A stretch of DNA of 46,323 nucleotides, taken from positions 1 through 46,323 of the forward strand of contig JAKAMI010000006.1 of assembly GCA_021812945.1 (NCBI GenBank). The letters run 5' to 3'. Positions 8,698 through 17,057 of the stretch are shown piece by piece. The notes under the pieces were generated by a model. The model was not told the origin of the DNA and made no database searches. It saw only the letters and a list, made by a program, of their open reading frames with translations. This stretch comes from a bacterium. Lineage in GTDB: Bacteria; Patescibacteriota; UBA1384; XYA2-FULL-43-10; JAKAMI01. Made by a program: the position numbers and the translations under genes. Position 1 is the first letter of the stretch. Each line of letters begins with the position of its first letter.

Positions 8698-8745
8698 TTG
8701 AGACCACCATTTACGGTGTTGCAGCAGCCTAAAGGCTGGTCTCAA
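8698..8745. repeat. Three-stem hairpin element after the RlmD-like gene
   Basis: The outer stem ttgagacc/ggtctcaa encloses two small hairpins, cacc-atttac-ggtg and cagcct-aa-aggctg. It begins 17 nt after the stop codon and has no T-tract. It may be a transcript-end structure or another dispersed palindrome. Confidence 0.55.
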
Positions 8746-8781
8746 GCCCGTTGAGCCCAAGCTTCAGCTTGTTTGCGGCTC

Positions 8782-8812
8782 TTGACAATGTTCGGGGTAT
8801 GTATGGTATAAT
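8782..8812 (+). promoter_or_regulatory. lexA promoter
   Basis: TTGACA at 8782-8787 and TATAAT at 8807-8812 with TGG before it (extended -10); spacer 19 nt. The predicted leader is about 125 nt and contains low-complexity agtcc words. No SOS-box dyad was found near it. Confidence 0.6.
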
Positions 8813-8943
8813 AAAATAAGTCCTTAGTCCAAAAGTCCCGGAGTCCGAAAGTAAATAAATGATCACAAATGGATTTGTCCTGATTCTGAAAATTTGCGCC
8901 GATTTGTGTAGTAGATTTGTGTATTAATATCATTGGAATTAAA

Positions 8944-9546
8944 ATGGTAGAGCCATTAACCAAAAAGCAAAAAGAAATATACGAGTATGTGTGTAGTTAT
9001 ATCGATTTAAACGGCTACGCTCCCAGTTTTCGTGAAATTGCCGAACACTTTCATTACAGCTCGGTGGCGACCGTCGCCGAATACATCGGCATACTTGAAG
9101 ATAAAAATTATCTTTGTAAGGCCGCCTTAAAACCTCGATCTTTGCAGATCAGTACCCAATCTGACGGCGAAAGCTATGAGATCCCGCTTTTGGGGACCAT
9201 TGCTGCCGGCGCGCCCATAGAGGCTATCCGCACTCACGAGAAGATCGATATTCCCAGAGATATGCTGGGGCGAAAAACTTTTGCCCTGAAAGTCCGCGGC
9301 AATTCCATGATCGAGGATGGAATTTTTGACGGCGATTACGTCATCATCGAGCCGACCAGCTCGGCCCGGAACGGGGACATTGTTGTCGCTTTGCTCGACA
9401 ACGAAAATGTTACCTTGAAGCGGTTTTACAACGAGAAAAGCCAGATTCGTCTTCAACCCTCCAACTCGGCCCTGAAACCGATGCGTTTTGCCAAAAAGCG
9501 CGTAACTATCCAAGGTAAGGTCAAAGGAGTCATCCGGAAATTCTGA
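8944..9546 (+). CDS. lexA: LexA repressor
   Basis: SOS repressor and self-cleaving serine protease. From ATG 8944 the protein is 200 aa: a winged helix-turn-helix (SFREIAEHFHYSSVATVAEYI) followed by an S24 peptidase domain. The cleavage bond is Ala88-Gly89 in GTIAAGAPIE, the nucleophile Ser121 (GNSMIEDGIFDGDYV) and the base Lys159 (NVTLKRF). The Ser-Lys spacing matches the family. An in-frame TTG at 8917 would add nine residues not seen in LexA; the ATG has a weak ggaatt RBS. Its DNA recognition sequence could not be inferred. Confidence 0.93.
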   Translation: MVEPLTKKQKEIYEYVCSYIDLNGYAPSFREIAEHFHYSSVATVAEYIGILEDKNYLCKAALKPRSLQISTQSDGESYEIPLLGTIAAGAPIEAIRTHEKIDIPRDMLGRKTFALKVRGNSMIEDGIFDGDYVIIEPTSSARNGDIVVALLDNENVTLKRFYNEKSQIRLQPSNSALKPMRFAKKRVTIQGKVKGVIRKF

Positions 9547-9573
9547 CTCCTCAAGATGACGTCTAACAAATTG

Positions 9574-9604
9574 TTGGCAATCAATGATGTTGTTGTGGTA
9601 TAAT
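9574..9604 (+). promoter_or_regulatory. Promoter of the LytR_C gene
   Basis: TTGGCA at 9574-9579 and TATAAT at 9599-9604 with TGG before the -10; the 19-nt spacer resembles the lexA and nrdR promoters. The start near 9611 leaves only about 10 nt of leader. Confidence 0.55.
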
Positions 9605-9621
9605 CTAGCTATTGGAGGGGT

Positions 9622-10362
9622 ATGGGAATAGCAGAGGATATCAGACCGAAAAAGCACAAAGAAGACCTACCGAAAGAATCCGAGCCGGACAAGATCGAGC
9701 GGGATGATTTTGATGAGATAGTAGAGCCTGATAATATCAAAAACACCGAACATTCCACTGCCGCGACAAACGATCCAAATAGCACGTCTGAGAGTGATTT
9801 CTTTGTCGATCCAAAAAAGAAAAAACATTCCAAGCTTGCCACAAAACACAAAAAGCCGAATTACCTCTTAATAATTCTAATCCTGCTTGTTTTGGCATTC
9901 TTGGGGATTGTGGCTTATCAAAATCTCGACTACATCAAGACCAACATCCTGAAACTTAGCAAAAGCACAGTTTCAGACATCAAAATCAAAGAGGTTGGAT
10001 TATCCGGTTACTCTACAAGTTCCGACCGATCGACCGCCGTTAGCCAGCCGGCAGCCGAGACTCCGGCTCCGACCGTAGCTACTCCCGACAAAAGCTCATT
10101 CACCATCCGGGTAAGCAACGGCAACGGTTTGGCGGGTTCCGCCTTGAAAGCGGCTACTATCCTAAAAAACGCCGGCTTCAATGTAGTATCGCAAGGCAAC
10201 GCTTCCAGTTATGCGTACAGCACCACCATAATCTACTACAAATCCGGCCAGGAGCAGAGTGCCGAGCTGGTAAAAGCCGCACTTTCGACCTATTCAGCCT
10301 CAACTCGGCTCTCCGAGACTCTTACCTCCTATGACATTCTGGTGGTTGTAGGAGGGAAATAG
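9622..10362 (+). CDS. Membrane-anchored LytR_C domain protein
   Basis: The 246-aa protein has a charged cytoplasmic N-terminus (about 1-73), one transmembrane helix (PNYLLIILILLVLAFLGIVAY, first residue near 75) and an outside linker rich in S/T/P/A. It ends in a LytR/CpsA/Psr C-terminal domain (FTIRVSNGNGLAGSALKAA... YDILVVVGG). The LCP phosphotransferase domain is absent, so it is not a LytR enzyme; the domain usually stands alone in this form on envelope proteins. The RBS ggagggg lies unusually close to the ATG (3 nt from GGAGG). Precise role unknown. Confidence 0.82.
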   Translation: MGIAEDIRPKKHKEDLPKESEPDKIERDDFDEIVEPDNIKNTEHSTAATNDPNSTSESDFFVDPKKKKHSKLATKHKKPNYLLIILILLVLAFLGIVAYQNLDYIKTNILKLSKSTVSDIKIKEVGLSGYSTSSDRSTAVSQPAAETPAPTVATPDKSSFTIRVSNGNGLAGSALKAATILKNAGFNVVSQGNASSYAYSTTIIYYKSGQEQSAELVKAALSTYSASTRLSETLTSYDILVVVGGK

Positions 10363-10410
10363 TAACTTCCGTAAATCCCATTCGCGAACTGTCGCCAGAG
10401 GTCATTATAA

Positions 10411-10698
10411 GTGCTTGTGTCGGCTTGGGTGCTTGGTTCGGGTCTCGAACTTGACTATCGACAAATGCAAATATTTCAGTATGTAGACAATCTTTTCTTG
10501 GCCATTCCGCCCGCGTATCGAAGTGCGACGGCCTTGTTTGTGTTGCTATTGCTGGTTTTCTCTCTTTGGCGAATAATCAAAGGCTATGGTATTTTTATAC
10601 TGATCATTATCATTCTAATCCCGGGCATCTGGCCGGCTCTTAAAACGGTCGGGGGCGATTTGCTACTTCTTCTAACTTATATTCTCTACCGAATCTGA
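10411..10698 (+). CDS. Small two-helix membrane protein
   Basis: Ninety-five residues with two long hydrophobic segments (SATALFVLLLLVFSLWRII and GIFILIIIILIPGIWPAL) and a third hydrophobic tail. Start GTG 10411 is tentative and lacks a clear RBS. The stop overlaps the next start by one base (TGATG), which supports it as real and translationally coupled to the PPC-domain gene. No family recognised. Confidence 0.55.
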   Translation: MLVSAWVLGSGLELDYRQMQIFQYVDNLFLAIPPAYRSATALFVLLLLVFSLWRIIKGYGIFILIIIILIPGIWPALKTVGGDLLLLLTYILYRI

Positions 10699-11126
10699 TG
10701 AAATATTTACAGCTATCCGCATCCGACTATGTGCTCAAGCTGGAACCGGACGATGAAATTGTTTCCTCGCTCAAAAGCTTCGCACAGATTCACGGATATA
10801 ACTTTTACCGGTTTGAAGGCATTGGAGCTTTAAAGAACCCGAAGCTGGGATTTTTTGATGTAAATATTAACAAATACAGCGACAAACTCTTCCGGTCGGA
10901 TTTTGAAATTTGTTCATTTTCTGGTAATATTTCAAGGGTAGATGACAATTTTGCAGCTCATTGCCACATCGTTCTAAGCGGCAATGATTACAAAACCATC
11001 GGCGGTCATTTTCTCGAGGGGATAGTTACCGTTACCGTCGAGATTAACCTCACCGGCTTCGACAAAGCAGTTATTCGAACGAAAGATGAAAAATCCGGAC
11101 TGAATTTATTTGATTTTGGAGACTAA
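10698..11126 (+). CDS. PPC/DUF296 domain protein
   Basis: The 142-aa protein is a single PPC (plants and prokaryotes conserved, DUF296) domain. It has a GIGAL segment near residue 42, AAHCHIVLSGND with the paired histidines, and GGHFLEGIVTVTVEI. The histidines are metal ligands in solved bacterial members. Plant relatives carry AT-hook DNA-binding segments; none is present here, so DNA binding should not be assumed. It abuts the glutamate dehydrogenase gene (stop at 11126, ATG at 11127). Confidence 0.82.
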   Translation: MKYLQLSASDYVLKLEPDDEIVSSLKSFAQIHGYNFYRFEGIGALKNPKLGFFDVNINKYSDKLFRSDFEICSFSGNISRVDDNFAAHCHIVLSGNDYKTIGGHFLEGIVTVTVEINLTGFDKAVIRTKDEKSGLNLFDFGD

Positions 11127-12374
11127 ATGGCTAAAAACAACCCGTTTCTTACCGCACAAAAACAGATTGATCTTGCCTCGAAATATCTTGAGATCGACCA
11201 CGACCTCGTCGAGATTCTCAAAGAGCCCCAAAGAGTCGTCGAAGTGGCGCTCCCCATCAGGATGGACAACGGAAAAATCAAAATCTTCAGGGGTTTTCGG
11301 TCTCAGCACAACAATTACCGCGGACCCTACAAAGGCGGTATCCGCTTTCACCCGGACGTCAACATCGATGAGATTAAAGCTCTCTCGGTCTGGATGACTT
11401 TCAAATGCGCGGCTGTCGGTATTCCTTTCGGTGGCGCCAAGGGCGGAATCATCGTCGATCCGCACAAACTCTCGAAAGCCGAGAAAGAAAAATTGACCCG
11501 AGCTTATGTCGATAAGATTTTCGAATTTATCGGGCCTTACAAAGACATACCCGCTCCAGATGTCTACACGGACGGACAAATTATGTCTTGGATACTGGAT
11601 GAATACAATCATATTAGCCGCGAGCACAATCCCGCCGTTGTTACCGGCAAACCCGTTGCCGTCGAAGGCTCTCTAGGGCGCGATACAGCTACCTCGATGG
11701 GTGGAGTCATCGTGCTTGACAAACTTTTGAAAAGAATCGGGATCGAGAGGGATAAAGCCTCGGTTGCAATCCAGGGTTTCGGCAATGCCGGCGCCAATGT
11801 CGCCGACATCCTTTACCACCAGGGTTTCAAGATTGTGGCGGTTGCCGATTCCAAAGGCGCCATCGTTTCACGCAATCAAATTGACCCGCACGCCCTCGTC
11901 GAACACAAGAAAAAAACCGGGTCCGTCATTGGATTCGAGTCGACTAGAACCGTATCAACCGATGAATTTTTGAAACTTGACGTTACCGTCATTATTCCAG
12001 CCGCCCTAGAAAACGTCTTTACAGCCGAAAATGCCGATTCGGTCAAAGCTAAGGTAATTCTGGAGCTGGCCAACGGCCCCAGCACCATTGAGGCCGACGA
12101 GATTTTCCACAAAAAGAAAATTCTGGTTATTCCGGATATTTTAGCTAATGCCGGTGGGGTAACGGTTAGTTACTTCGAATGGGCGCAAAACCTAAGTCGA
12201 GATTACTGGACCCTCGAAAAAGTCGAGTCGCGCTTACAAGAAGTCATGTCTTCCTCCTTTGAAACCATTTATGAAAAATCCTTACAACACAGTATAACTA
12301 TGCGGGTAGCGGCTTTCGTAGTCGCTATGGAACGAATTCTCAGTAGTATCAATCTAAGAGGAAACGGGAATTAG
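11127..12374 (+). CDS. gdhA: Glutamate dehydrogenase (Glu/Leu/Phe/Val dehydrogenase family)
   Basis: Interconverts glutamate and 2-oxoglutarate plus ammonia using NAD(P). The 415 residues show the substrate site GPYKGGIRFHP, the catalytic-lysine region FGGAKGGI and the conserved DVYT segment. A Rossmann domain follows with the glycine motif GFGNAGANVADIL. The C-terminal ANAGGVTVSYFEW is also typical. The upstream GGAG lies just before ATG. It is a metabolic gene not universal in reduced genomes and links amino-acid and carbon metabolism. Cofactor preference is not obvious from the sequence. Confidence 0.94.
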   Translation: MAKNNPFLTAQKQIDLASKYLEIDHDLVEILKEPQRVVEVALPIRMDNGKIKIFRGFRSQHNNYRGPYKGGIRFHPDVNIDEIKALSVWMTFKCAAVGIPFGGAKGGIIVDPHKLSKAEKEKLTRAYVDKIFEFIGPYKDIPAPDVYTDGQIMSWILDEYNHISREHNPAVVTGKPVAVEGSLGRDTATSMGGVIVLDKLLKRIGIERDKASVAIQGFGNAGANVADILYHQGFKIVAVADSKGAIVSRNQIDPHALVEHKKKTGSVIGFESTRTVSTDEFLKLDVTVIIPAALENVFTAENADSVKAKVILELANGPSTIEADEIFHKKKILVIPDILANAGGVTVSYFEWAQNLSRDYWTLEKVESRLQEVMSSSFETIYEKSLQHSITMRVAAFVVAMERILSSINLRGNGN

Positions 12375-12375
12375 T

Positions 12376-13326
12376 ATGAACTCTGATTACGACATCATAA
12401 TAGTGGGTGGGGGACCGGCCGGGTTGGCTGCGGCAATTTATTCTTCGCGCCGTTCCTTAAAAACCCTGGTTGTTGCCAAATCTATCGGCGGCCAAGCCGC
12501 CTACGCTCCGGAGATCGAAAATTATCCGGGGATCGAGAAAATCTCCGGCGGAGAAATCTCCGCTAAGTTTTACGCCCAAGCGACTAAGTTTGGGACTCAG
12601 TTCAAAAGCGAAGAAATCATCTCATTGTCCAAATCAAAAGATAAGGTATTTCATCTCAAAACGAATCGCAACGAATACAGATCAAAGGCGGTAATTTTAG
12701 CTTTCGGCAAGACTCCCAGGGACCTGGATGTTCCGGGCGAGCAAGAGCTCAAAGGACATGGTGTCTCTTACTGTGCGACTTGTGATGCTTTGTTTTTCAA
12801 GGATAAAACCGTTGCAGTTGTCGGCGGGGGGAATTCCGCCATCGAATCGGCCATCTTGCTTGCCAAAACCAGTAAATCGGTCTATCTGATCCACCGCCGG
12901 TCTGAATTTACCGCCGAAAAAGTTCTGCTAGATGAGATCAATACAAATAAAAAGATTACTTTAATTACCGATTCTGTGGTATCAAAAATTAATGGGAACC
13001 AAGTAGTTACTTCCATTGATATAAAAAATATCAGGGATGGAAAAGTCCAAAACCTAGTGCTCAACGGTATTTTTATTGAAGTCGGTTTCGTGGTGAACGC
13101 AGAATTTGTTAAAAAGCTGGTCAAACTTGATTCGAAAAGTCAAATCGAAATCGATCCTTTAAACAAAACTAAAACCGAAGGCCTCTACGCCGCAGGCGAT
13201 GTCACAGATGTTAGATATAAACAGATAATCATTGCCGCGGGAGAAGGAGCCAAAGCCGCTCTCTCGGCCTATGATTACCTAATGACTTCAAGCGGTAAAA
13301 CCGGAGTTTATTCCGCCAAATATTAA
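12376..13326 (+). CDS. trxB: Thioredoxin reductase
   Basis: FAD/NADPH enzyme that reduces thioredoxin. The 316 residues show the N-terminal FAD motif GGGPAGLAAAIY and the redox pair Cys133-Ala-Thr-Cys136. The NADPH motif is VVGGGNSAIESAILL and the C-terminal FAD motif GLYAAGDVTD. It starts one base after the gdh stop region with an agagga-like RBS inside that gene. The likely partner thioredoxin is encoded at 29903-30235 and may in turn reduce the NrdJ ribonucleotide reductase. Confidence 0.94.
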   Translation: MNSDYDIIIVGGGPAGLAAAIYSSRRSLKTLVVAKSIGGQAAYAPEIENYPGIEKISGGEISAKFYAQATKFGTQFKSEEIISLSKSKDKVFHLKTNRNEYRSKAVILAFGKTPRDLDVPGEQELKGHGVSYCATCDALFFKDKTVAVVGGGNSAIESAILLAKTSKSVYLIHRRSEFTAEKVLLDEINTNKKITLITDSVVSKINGNQVVTSIDIKNIRDGKVQNLVLNGIFIEVGFVVNAEFVKKLVKLDSKSQIEIDPLNKTKTEGLYAAGDVTDVRYKQIIIAAGEGAKAALSAYDYLMTSSGKTGVYSAKY

Positions 13327-13346
13327 GTTAACTTATCGGGAGACTA

Positions 13347-14039
13347 ATGCAAAATTATTTTGACTACTTTAAAAAAGCTTGGTTGATTTATCGGAGTAAC
13401 ATTAAAACGTTCTTTTCTTTCTCGGCGTTTATCGCCGTTTTATCGCTGGTTTCCGGCCTCGTCTCAAACTCGGTTCCTATTAATTCCAGGTTTAGCTTCC
13501 TTCCTCTTCTTCTGCCTGTTGCGATTTTTCTGGCATCATTGGTTTTTATAATCGCACTCTACCAATCCGTTAATAGGGCAATCTCAAACCAGCCGGCGCT
13601 TGATTTTAAGGATCGACTCTCTAAAAGCTTGAAACGATTCTGGCCGTTTCTTACTACCGCCATACTCGTTGGTATCATTGTTGTGGCCGGCACGATACTA
13701 CTGATTGTTCCCGGTATTCTGTTTGCAATCTGGTATTTTGCTTCTCTTTACATTTCGGCAAACGAGGACGTAAGTACTATGGCGTCTCTTGATAGGTCTA
13801 AAAGGTTGGTATCCGGCCGCTGGTGGCAAGTTTTCGGCTACATTATCATCCTCGGACTGATGGTGGGGATTCCTCTCGCCATACTCTCCATTCCCGTCAC
13901 TTATGGTTTGACCATTCCATTTGGCCAGTTAAATGCCGGCGTTATCGTATCCGCTCTAATCAGCCTGATTTTTACTCCTTTTGAGTATCTAATCGTCGGG
14001 ATGATTTACTACGATCTGAAAAATACCGCCGGGGAATAA
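13347..14039 (+). CDS. Multipass membrane protein of unknown function
   Basis: The 230-aa protein has about six hydrophobic segments and a short charged loop (AISNQPALDFKDRLSKSLKRFW), with helix-breaking motifs such as IVPGILFAIWYF. The general form resembles the UPF0259/YciC and GlpQ-type membrane-domain families, but I cannot assign one. It has a good RBS (gggagac) after trxB and probably shares its transcript. Confidence 0.7.
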   Translation: MQNYFDYFKKAWLIYRSNIKTFFSFSAFIAVLSLVSGLVSNSVPINSRFSFLPLLLPVAIFLASLVFIIALYQSVNRAISNQPALDFKDRLSKSLKRFWPFLTTAILVGIIVVAGTILLIVPGILFAIWYFASLYISANEDVSTMASLDRSKRLVSGRWWQVFGYIIILGLMVGIPLAILSIPVTYGLTIPFGQLNAGVIVSALISLIFTPFEYLIVGMIYYDLKNTAGE

Positions 14040-14099
14040 AACTTTTGTTGATTAAATTAAGAGAAACCGATAATATAAGCATTATAAGTAAGTTAGTAG

Positions 14100-14170
14100 G
14101 CAACCTTTCACTGTCTCGAAGAAGTCATCGAGTGAGAAATCCCCTGCAAGATACAACGGTTAGGGCAAGG
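14100..14170 (+). repeat. Degenerate copy of the GTCATTTCGA / GAGAAATC repeat
   Basis: The segment from ggcaacctttcactg to gagtgagaaatcccc matches, with changes, the reverse complement of the inverted repeat at 29135-29265. Terminal gcaacc/ggttgc words can pair. It lies in the 181-bp gap before the DUF3048 gene. Confidence 0.5.
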
Positions 14171-14220
14171 TGGTGGTTGCAGTATTGAGTCAGTTATTTA
14201 GGTATTTATTGGAGGGATAA

Positions 14221-15426
14221 ATGGAGTATTCGGATTCCGCGCACAAAGAAAGAGAAAACGACAATAGTACCGATATTGCGGTCAGAAAGGAACCGGAGGG
14301 CGGTACAACCTCAAACAATAAGAAGCCTCGATTTATTGATAAACTTAAAAAGTTTTGGTCTAACCCTAAGAACCGCATTGTTGTCGAAGCGGTTCTTGGG
14401 GTTATCGTCATTTTGGTCGTAGGCCTCATTCTCCGGCGCTGGTATTCCGAGAACAACAACTCCGGTGCGAATAACACAATTAAGTCTGCAACGACAAAAT
14501 CCGACACCGCTGTGGTTGAGACGGCTCCGAGTATTCTGGACGGAACGCTGGTCCCCAAAGCCCTTTCGACTAGACACCCTCTGGGAGTAATGGTCGAAAA
14601 TCACGTTGACGCCAGACCGCAGTCCGGACTTTCTGCCGCCGGCTTGGTCTACGAAGCTATCGCCGAGGGCGGCATCACTAGATATCTGGCTTTTTTTAGC
14701 GGCTACGATATCGCCAAGATTGGACCTATTCGAAGCGCCAGAACTTATTATGTCGACATAGCTAAGGGCTTTAACGCTTACTTCGCTCACGTCGGCGGTA
14801 ATTATAACGCTCTCTCTCTAATCAAAAGTATCAACGTTCTAGATCTGGACCAATTTGCCAATCCCGCGGCCTACTGGCGCGACACATCTAGAAGGGTTGC
14901 GACCGAACACACGGTTTACTCATCAACCGAAAAACTTTACTCTTTGGCAGCCAAAAAGCAATTTACTTCGGACAACACCTTTACGCCTCTAAAATTCAAG
15001 GTGGATGCGGCGGAGGCTGCACGGCCGGCGAGTCAAAAAGTTAAAATAGAGTTCAGCTCTGACGGCTACACGGATACTTTCAATTACGACCCGAAAACCA
15101 ATACTTACCCTAGATCAATAGGCAGTTTACCTGATCAGGACATCGAAACCGGCAAACGTATCGCCCCCAAAAATTTGATCCTTCAAGAAGTCACCCGCAG
15201 CGCAATTGTTACGGTAATAAACGAAAAAGGCTACGCCTACGATTTATCGTCTGGGGGTAAAGTTACCATTTTTCAAGATGGCAAACAAGTGATCGGAACA
15301 TGGAAACATCCGAACGACTCCGACCGGACGTTTTATTACGATTCAACCGGCAAGGAGATTGAGCTGAACCCGGGCCAGACATGGGTCTGTCTGACGCATC
15401 CGGATATTAGGACCACTATTGAATAA
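14221..15426 (+). CDS. DUF3048 (YerB-like) membrane-anchored protein
   Basis: The 401-aa protein has a hydrophilic N-terminus, one transmembrane helix (NRIVVEAVLGVIVILVVGLIL, about 55-72) and an external DUF3048 region. Recognisable parts are HPLGVMVENHVDARPQSGLSAAGLVYEA, EGGITRYLAFFSGYD, GPIRSARTYYVDIA and the C-terminal WVCLTHPD. Bacillus YerB is a lipoprotein of unknown function. Here a helix replaces the lipobox. The RBS ggaggg is 5 nt before ATG. A 16-bp inverted repeat (14361-14404) lies in the coding sequence at the membrane-helix boundary. Confidence 0.85.
   Translation: MEYSDSAHKERENDNSTDIAVRKEPEGGTTSNNKKPRFIDKLKKFWSNPKNRIVVEAVLGVIVILVVGLILRRWYSENNNSGANNTIKSATTKSDTAVVETAPSILDGTLVPKALSTRHPLGVMVENHVDARPQSGLSAAGLVYEAIAEGGITRYLAFFSGYDIAKIGPIRSARTYYVDIAKGFNAYFAHVGGNYNALSLIKSINVLDLDQFANPAAYWRDTSRRVATEHTVYSSTEKLYSLAAKKQFTSDNTFTPLKFKVDAAEAARPASQKVKIEFSSDGYTDTFNYDPKTNTYPRSIGSLPDQDIETGKRIAPKNLILQEVTRSAIVTVINEKGYAYDLSSGGKVTIFQDGKQVIGTWKHPNDSDRTFYYDSTGKEIELNPGQTWVCLTHPDIRTTIE
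14361..14404. repeat. 16-bp inverted repeat inside the DUF3048 gene
   Basis: taaccctaagaaccgc (14361-14376) pairs with gcggttcttggggtta (14389-14404), with one T-G pair and a 12-nt loop. It encodes NPKNRIVVEAVLGV, where the transmembrane helix begins. Confidence 0.7.
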
Positions 15427-15475
15427 TTTTAAGTAACCTAAGTGACTTGAGTCGTCTTAGTTCAAGGAGGATAAT

Positions 15476-16762
15476 ATGAGCCGGATAAAAAAAGTTGAAG
15501 CGCTTGAGATTCTTGACTCCAGAGGCAACCCTACCGTGGCCACTCAGGTGGAGCTGGAGGACGGCTCCTTAGGTATTGGTTACACTCCTTCCGGCGCTTC
15601 GGCCGGAGAGTTTGAAGCACTGGAAATCCACGACGGTGACACTAAGCGTTACGACGGTAAGGGAGTGTTGAGGGCGGTCGAAAATGTCAATTCCATCCTC
15701 GCCAAAGAGGTTGTCGGTCTCGAGGCCGACGATCTTAGGGTCGTCGACCGGAAAATGATTGAACTTGACGGTACCGCCAACAAATCCAAGTTGGGCGAAA
15801 ATGCCATCCTCTCCGTGTCTTTGGCTGTGGCTAAAGCCGCCGCCAAAAGCGAGCGTCTACCACTCTACCATTATCTGGCCAAGATTGCGGGGACGCTTGA
15901 TGAATCCGGACAGTTCACTTTACCGATTCCGATGATGAATATTTTGAACGGAGGCAAACACGCGGTCGGTTCCACCGATTTCCAGGAATTTATGATAGTC
16001 CCGATGAAATTTGAGAGCTTCAAGGAATCGGTTCGGGCCGGTGTCGAAGTTTTTCACGCCCTGCACAAAATCTTGGAGGAGAGATCATACCAGCCGTTGG
16101 TTGGCGATGAAGGCGGTTTCGCTCCAAGCCTTTTTTCCAATGAACAGGCCATCGAACTTTTAACTATGGCTATCAAGGAATCCGGACACCGTGTCGGCGA
16201 AGATATTTTTATCGCTCTGGATCCGGCAGCCTCGGTCTTTTACTATGAAGATATTTATCAACTTCACCGCGAGAATCGAACTTTTACCAGTCTGGAGCTG
16301 ATAGATTTTTACGAAGTCTGGACTCAAAAATATCCAATTATTTCGATCGAGGATCCATTGGCCGAAAATGACTGGGACGGTTTCCGCGAGATTACCAGTC
16401 GCCTGAGAGACAAAGTCTCGATCATTGGCGATGATCTTTATGCCACAAACAAAGATCGTCTAAAAAAGGGGATAGATCAAAAATCTTCCACCGGAATCCT
16501 TATAAAACCCAACCAGATCGGCACTCTTTCGGAAACTCTTGAAACCATAATGATGGCGAGAGAGGCCAAAATGCAATATATTATTTCTCATCGTTCGGGC
16601 GAGACAGAGGATTCGTTCATCGCCGACTTGGCAGTAGCCACCGGAAGCGGGAAAGTCAAGACCGGAGCGCCATGCCGAGGCGAACGCACTACCAAGTACA
16701 ATCGTCTGCTGTGGATCGAGCACGAGCTCGGCAGCAAAGCTAAGATGGGAACATGGCAATAG
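15476..16762 (+). CDS. eno: Enolase
   Basis: Converts 2-phosphoglycerate to phosphoenolpyruvate in glycolysis. The 428 residues include DSRGNPTV, GDEGGFAP with the catalytic acid, SIEDPLAENDW, LIKPNQIGTL with the catalytic lysine, and SHRSGETED. The mobile-loop motif, normally SGASTG, reads SGASAG, a Thr-to-Ala change in an active-site loop. It has an excellent RBS (aaggagg, 15466-15472). The gene ends in a strong terminator region facing the minus-strand transglycosylase gene. Confidence 0.95.
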   Translation: MSRIKKVEALEILDSRGNPTVATQVELEDGSLGIGYTPSGASAGEFEALEIHDGDTKRYDGKGVLRAVENVNSILAKEVVGLEADDLRVVDRKMIELDGTANKSKLGENAILSVSLAVAKAAAKSERLPLYHYLAKIAGTLDESGQFTLPIPMMNILNGGKHAVGSTDFQEFMIVPMKFESFKESVRAGVEVFHALHKILEERSYQPLVGDEGGFAPSLFSNEQAIELLTMAIKESGHRVGEDIFIALDPAASVFYYEDIYQLHRENRTFTSLELIDFYEVWTQKYPIISIEDPLAENDWDGFREITSRLRDKVSIIGDDLYATNKDRLKKGIDQKSSTGILIKPNQIGTLSETLETIMMAREAKMQYIISHRSGETEDSFIADLAVATGSGKVKTGAPCRGERTTKYNRLLWIEHELGSKAKMGTWQ

Positions 16763-16857
16763 GTAAAAAGTGGACAGTCGAAAATTATAAAAAGTTATAA
16801 GTTAATACTACTGCTGTTACGCAATTCGACTTTGACTGTCATCCTGAACGCTTTGAC

Positions 16858-16922
16858 TGTCATCCTGAGCTTGCGAAGAATCTCTACCTACAGAATAGAT
16901 CCTTCGCAAGCTCAGGATGACA
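16858..16922. repeat. Perfect 21-bp inverted repeat (TGTCATCCTGAG family)
   Basis: The arm at 16858-16878 is the exact reverse complement of 16902-16922. A partial direct copy (tttgactgtcatcctga) precedes it at 16831-16847 and a half copy follows near 16930. It occupies much of the 295-bp gap between eno and the terminator. Confidence 0.85.
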
Positions 16923-16977
16923 AACATTGGCTCAGGATAACAATTAGGTAATAGTGGTAAATACTATATGATGCGAA

Positions 16978-17013
16978 ATACGAAAAAGACGCCTTGAGGC
17001 GTCTTTTTCGTAT
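16978..17013. terminator. Bidirectional intrinsic terminator
   Basis: Arms atacgaaaaagacgcc and ggcgtctttttcgtat pair perfectly (16 bp) around ttga. A-tract and T-tract lie inside the stem ends, so it can end transcription of eno and of the convergent transglycosylase gene. Confidence 0.9.
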
Positions 17014-17057
17014 ATACCTGCGTAATCTCTAAATAAGCTTAGCTGATGCTGCATCTT

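Noticed and set aside
8813-8943. SOS box controlling lexA
   Set aside because: No CGAAC-N4-GTTCG or CTG-N10-CAG style dyad stands out near the promoter; lineage-specific operators cannot be excluded.
14100-14200. Structured 5' leader or riboswitch before the DUF3048 gene
   Set aside because: The sequence aligns with the reverse complement of the dispersed repeat at 29135-29265, so a degenerate repeat copy explains the pairing.
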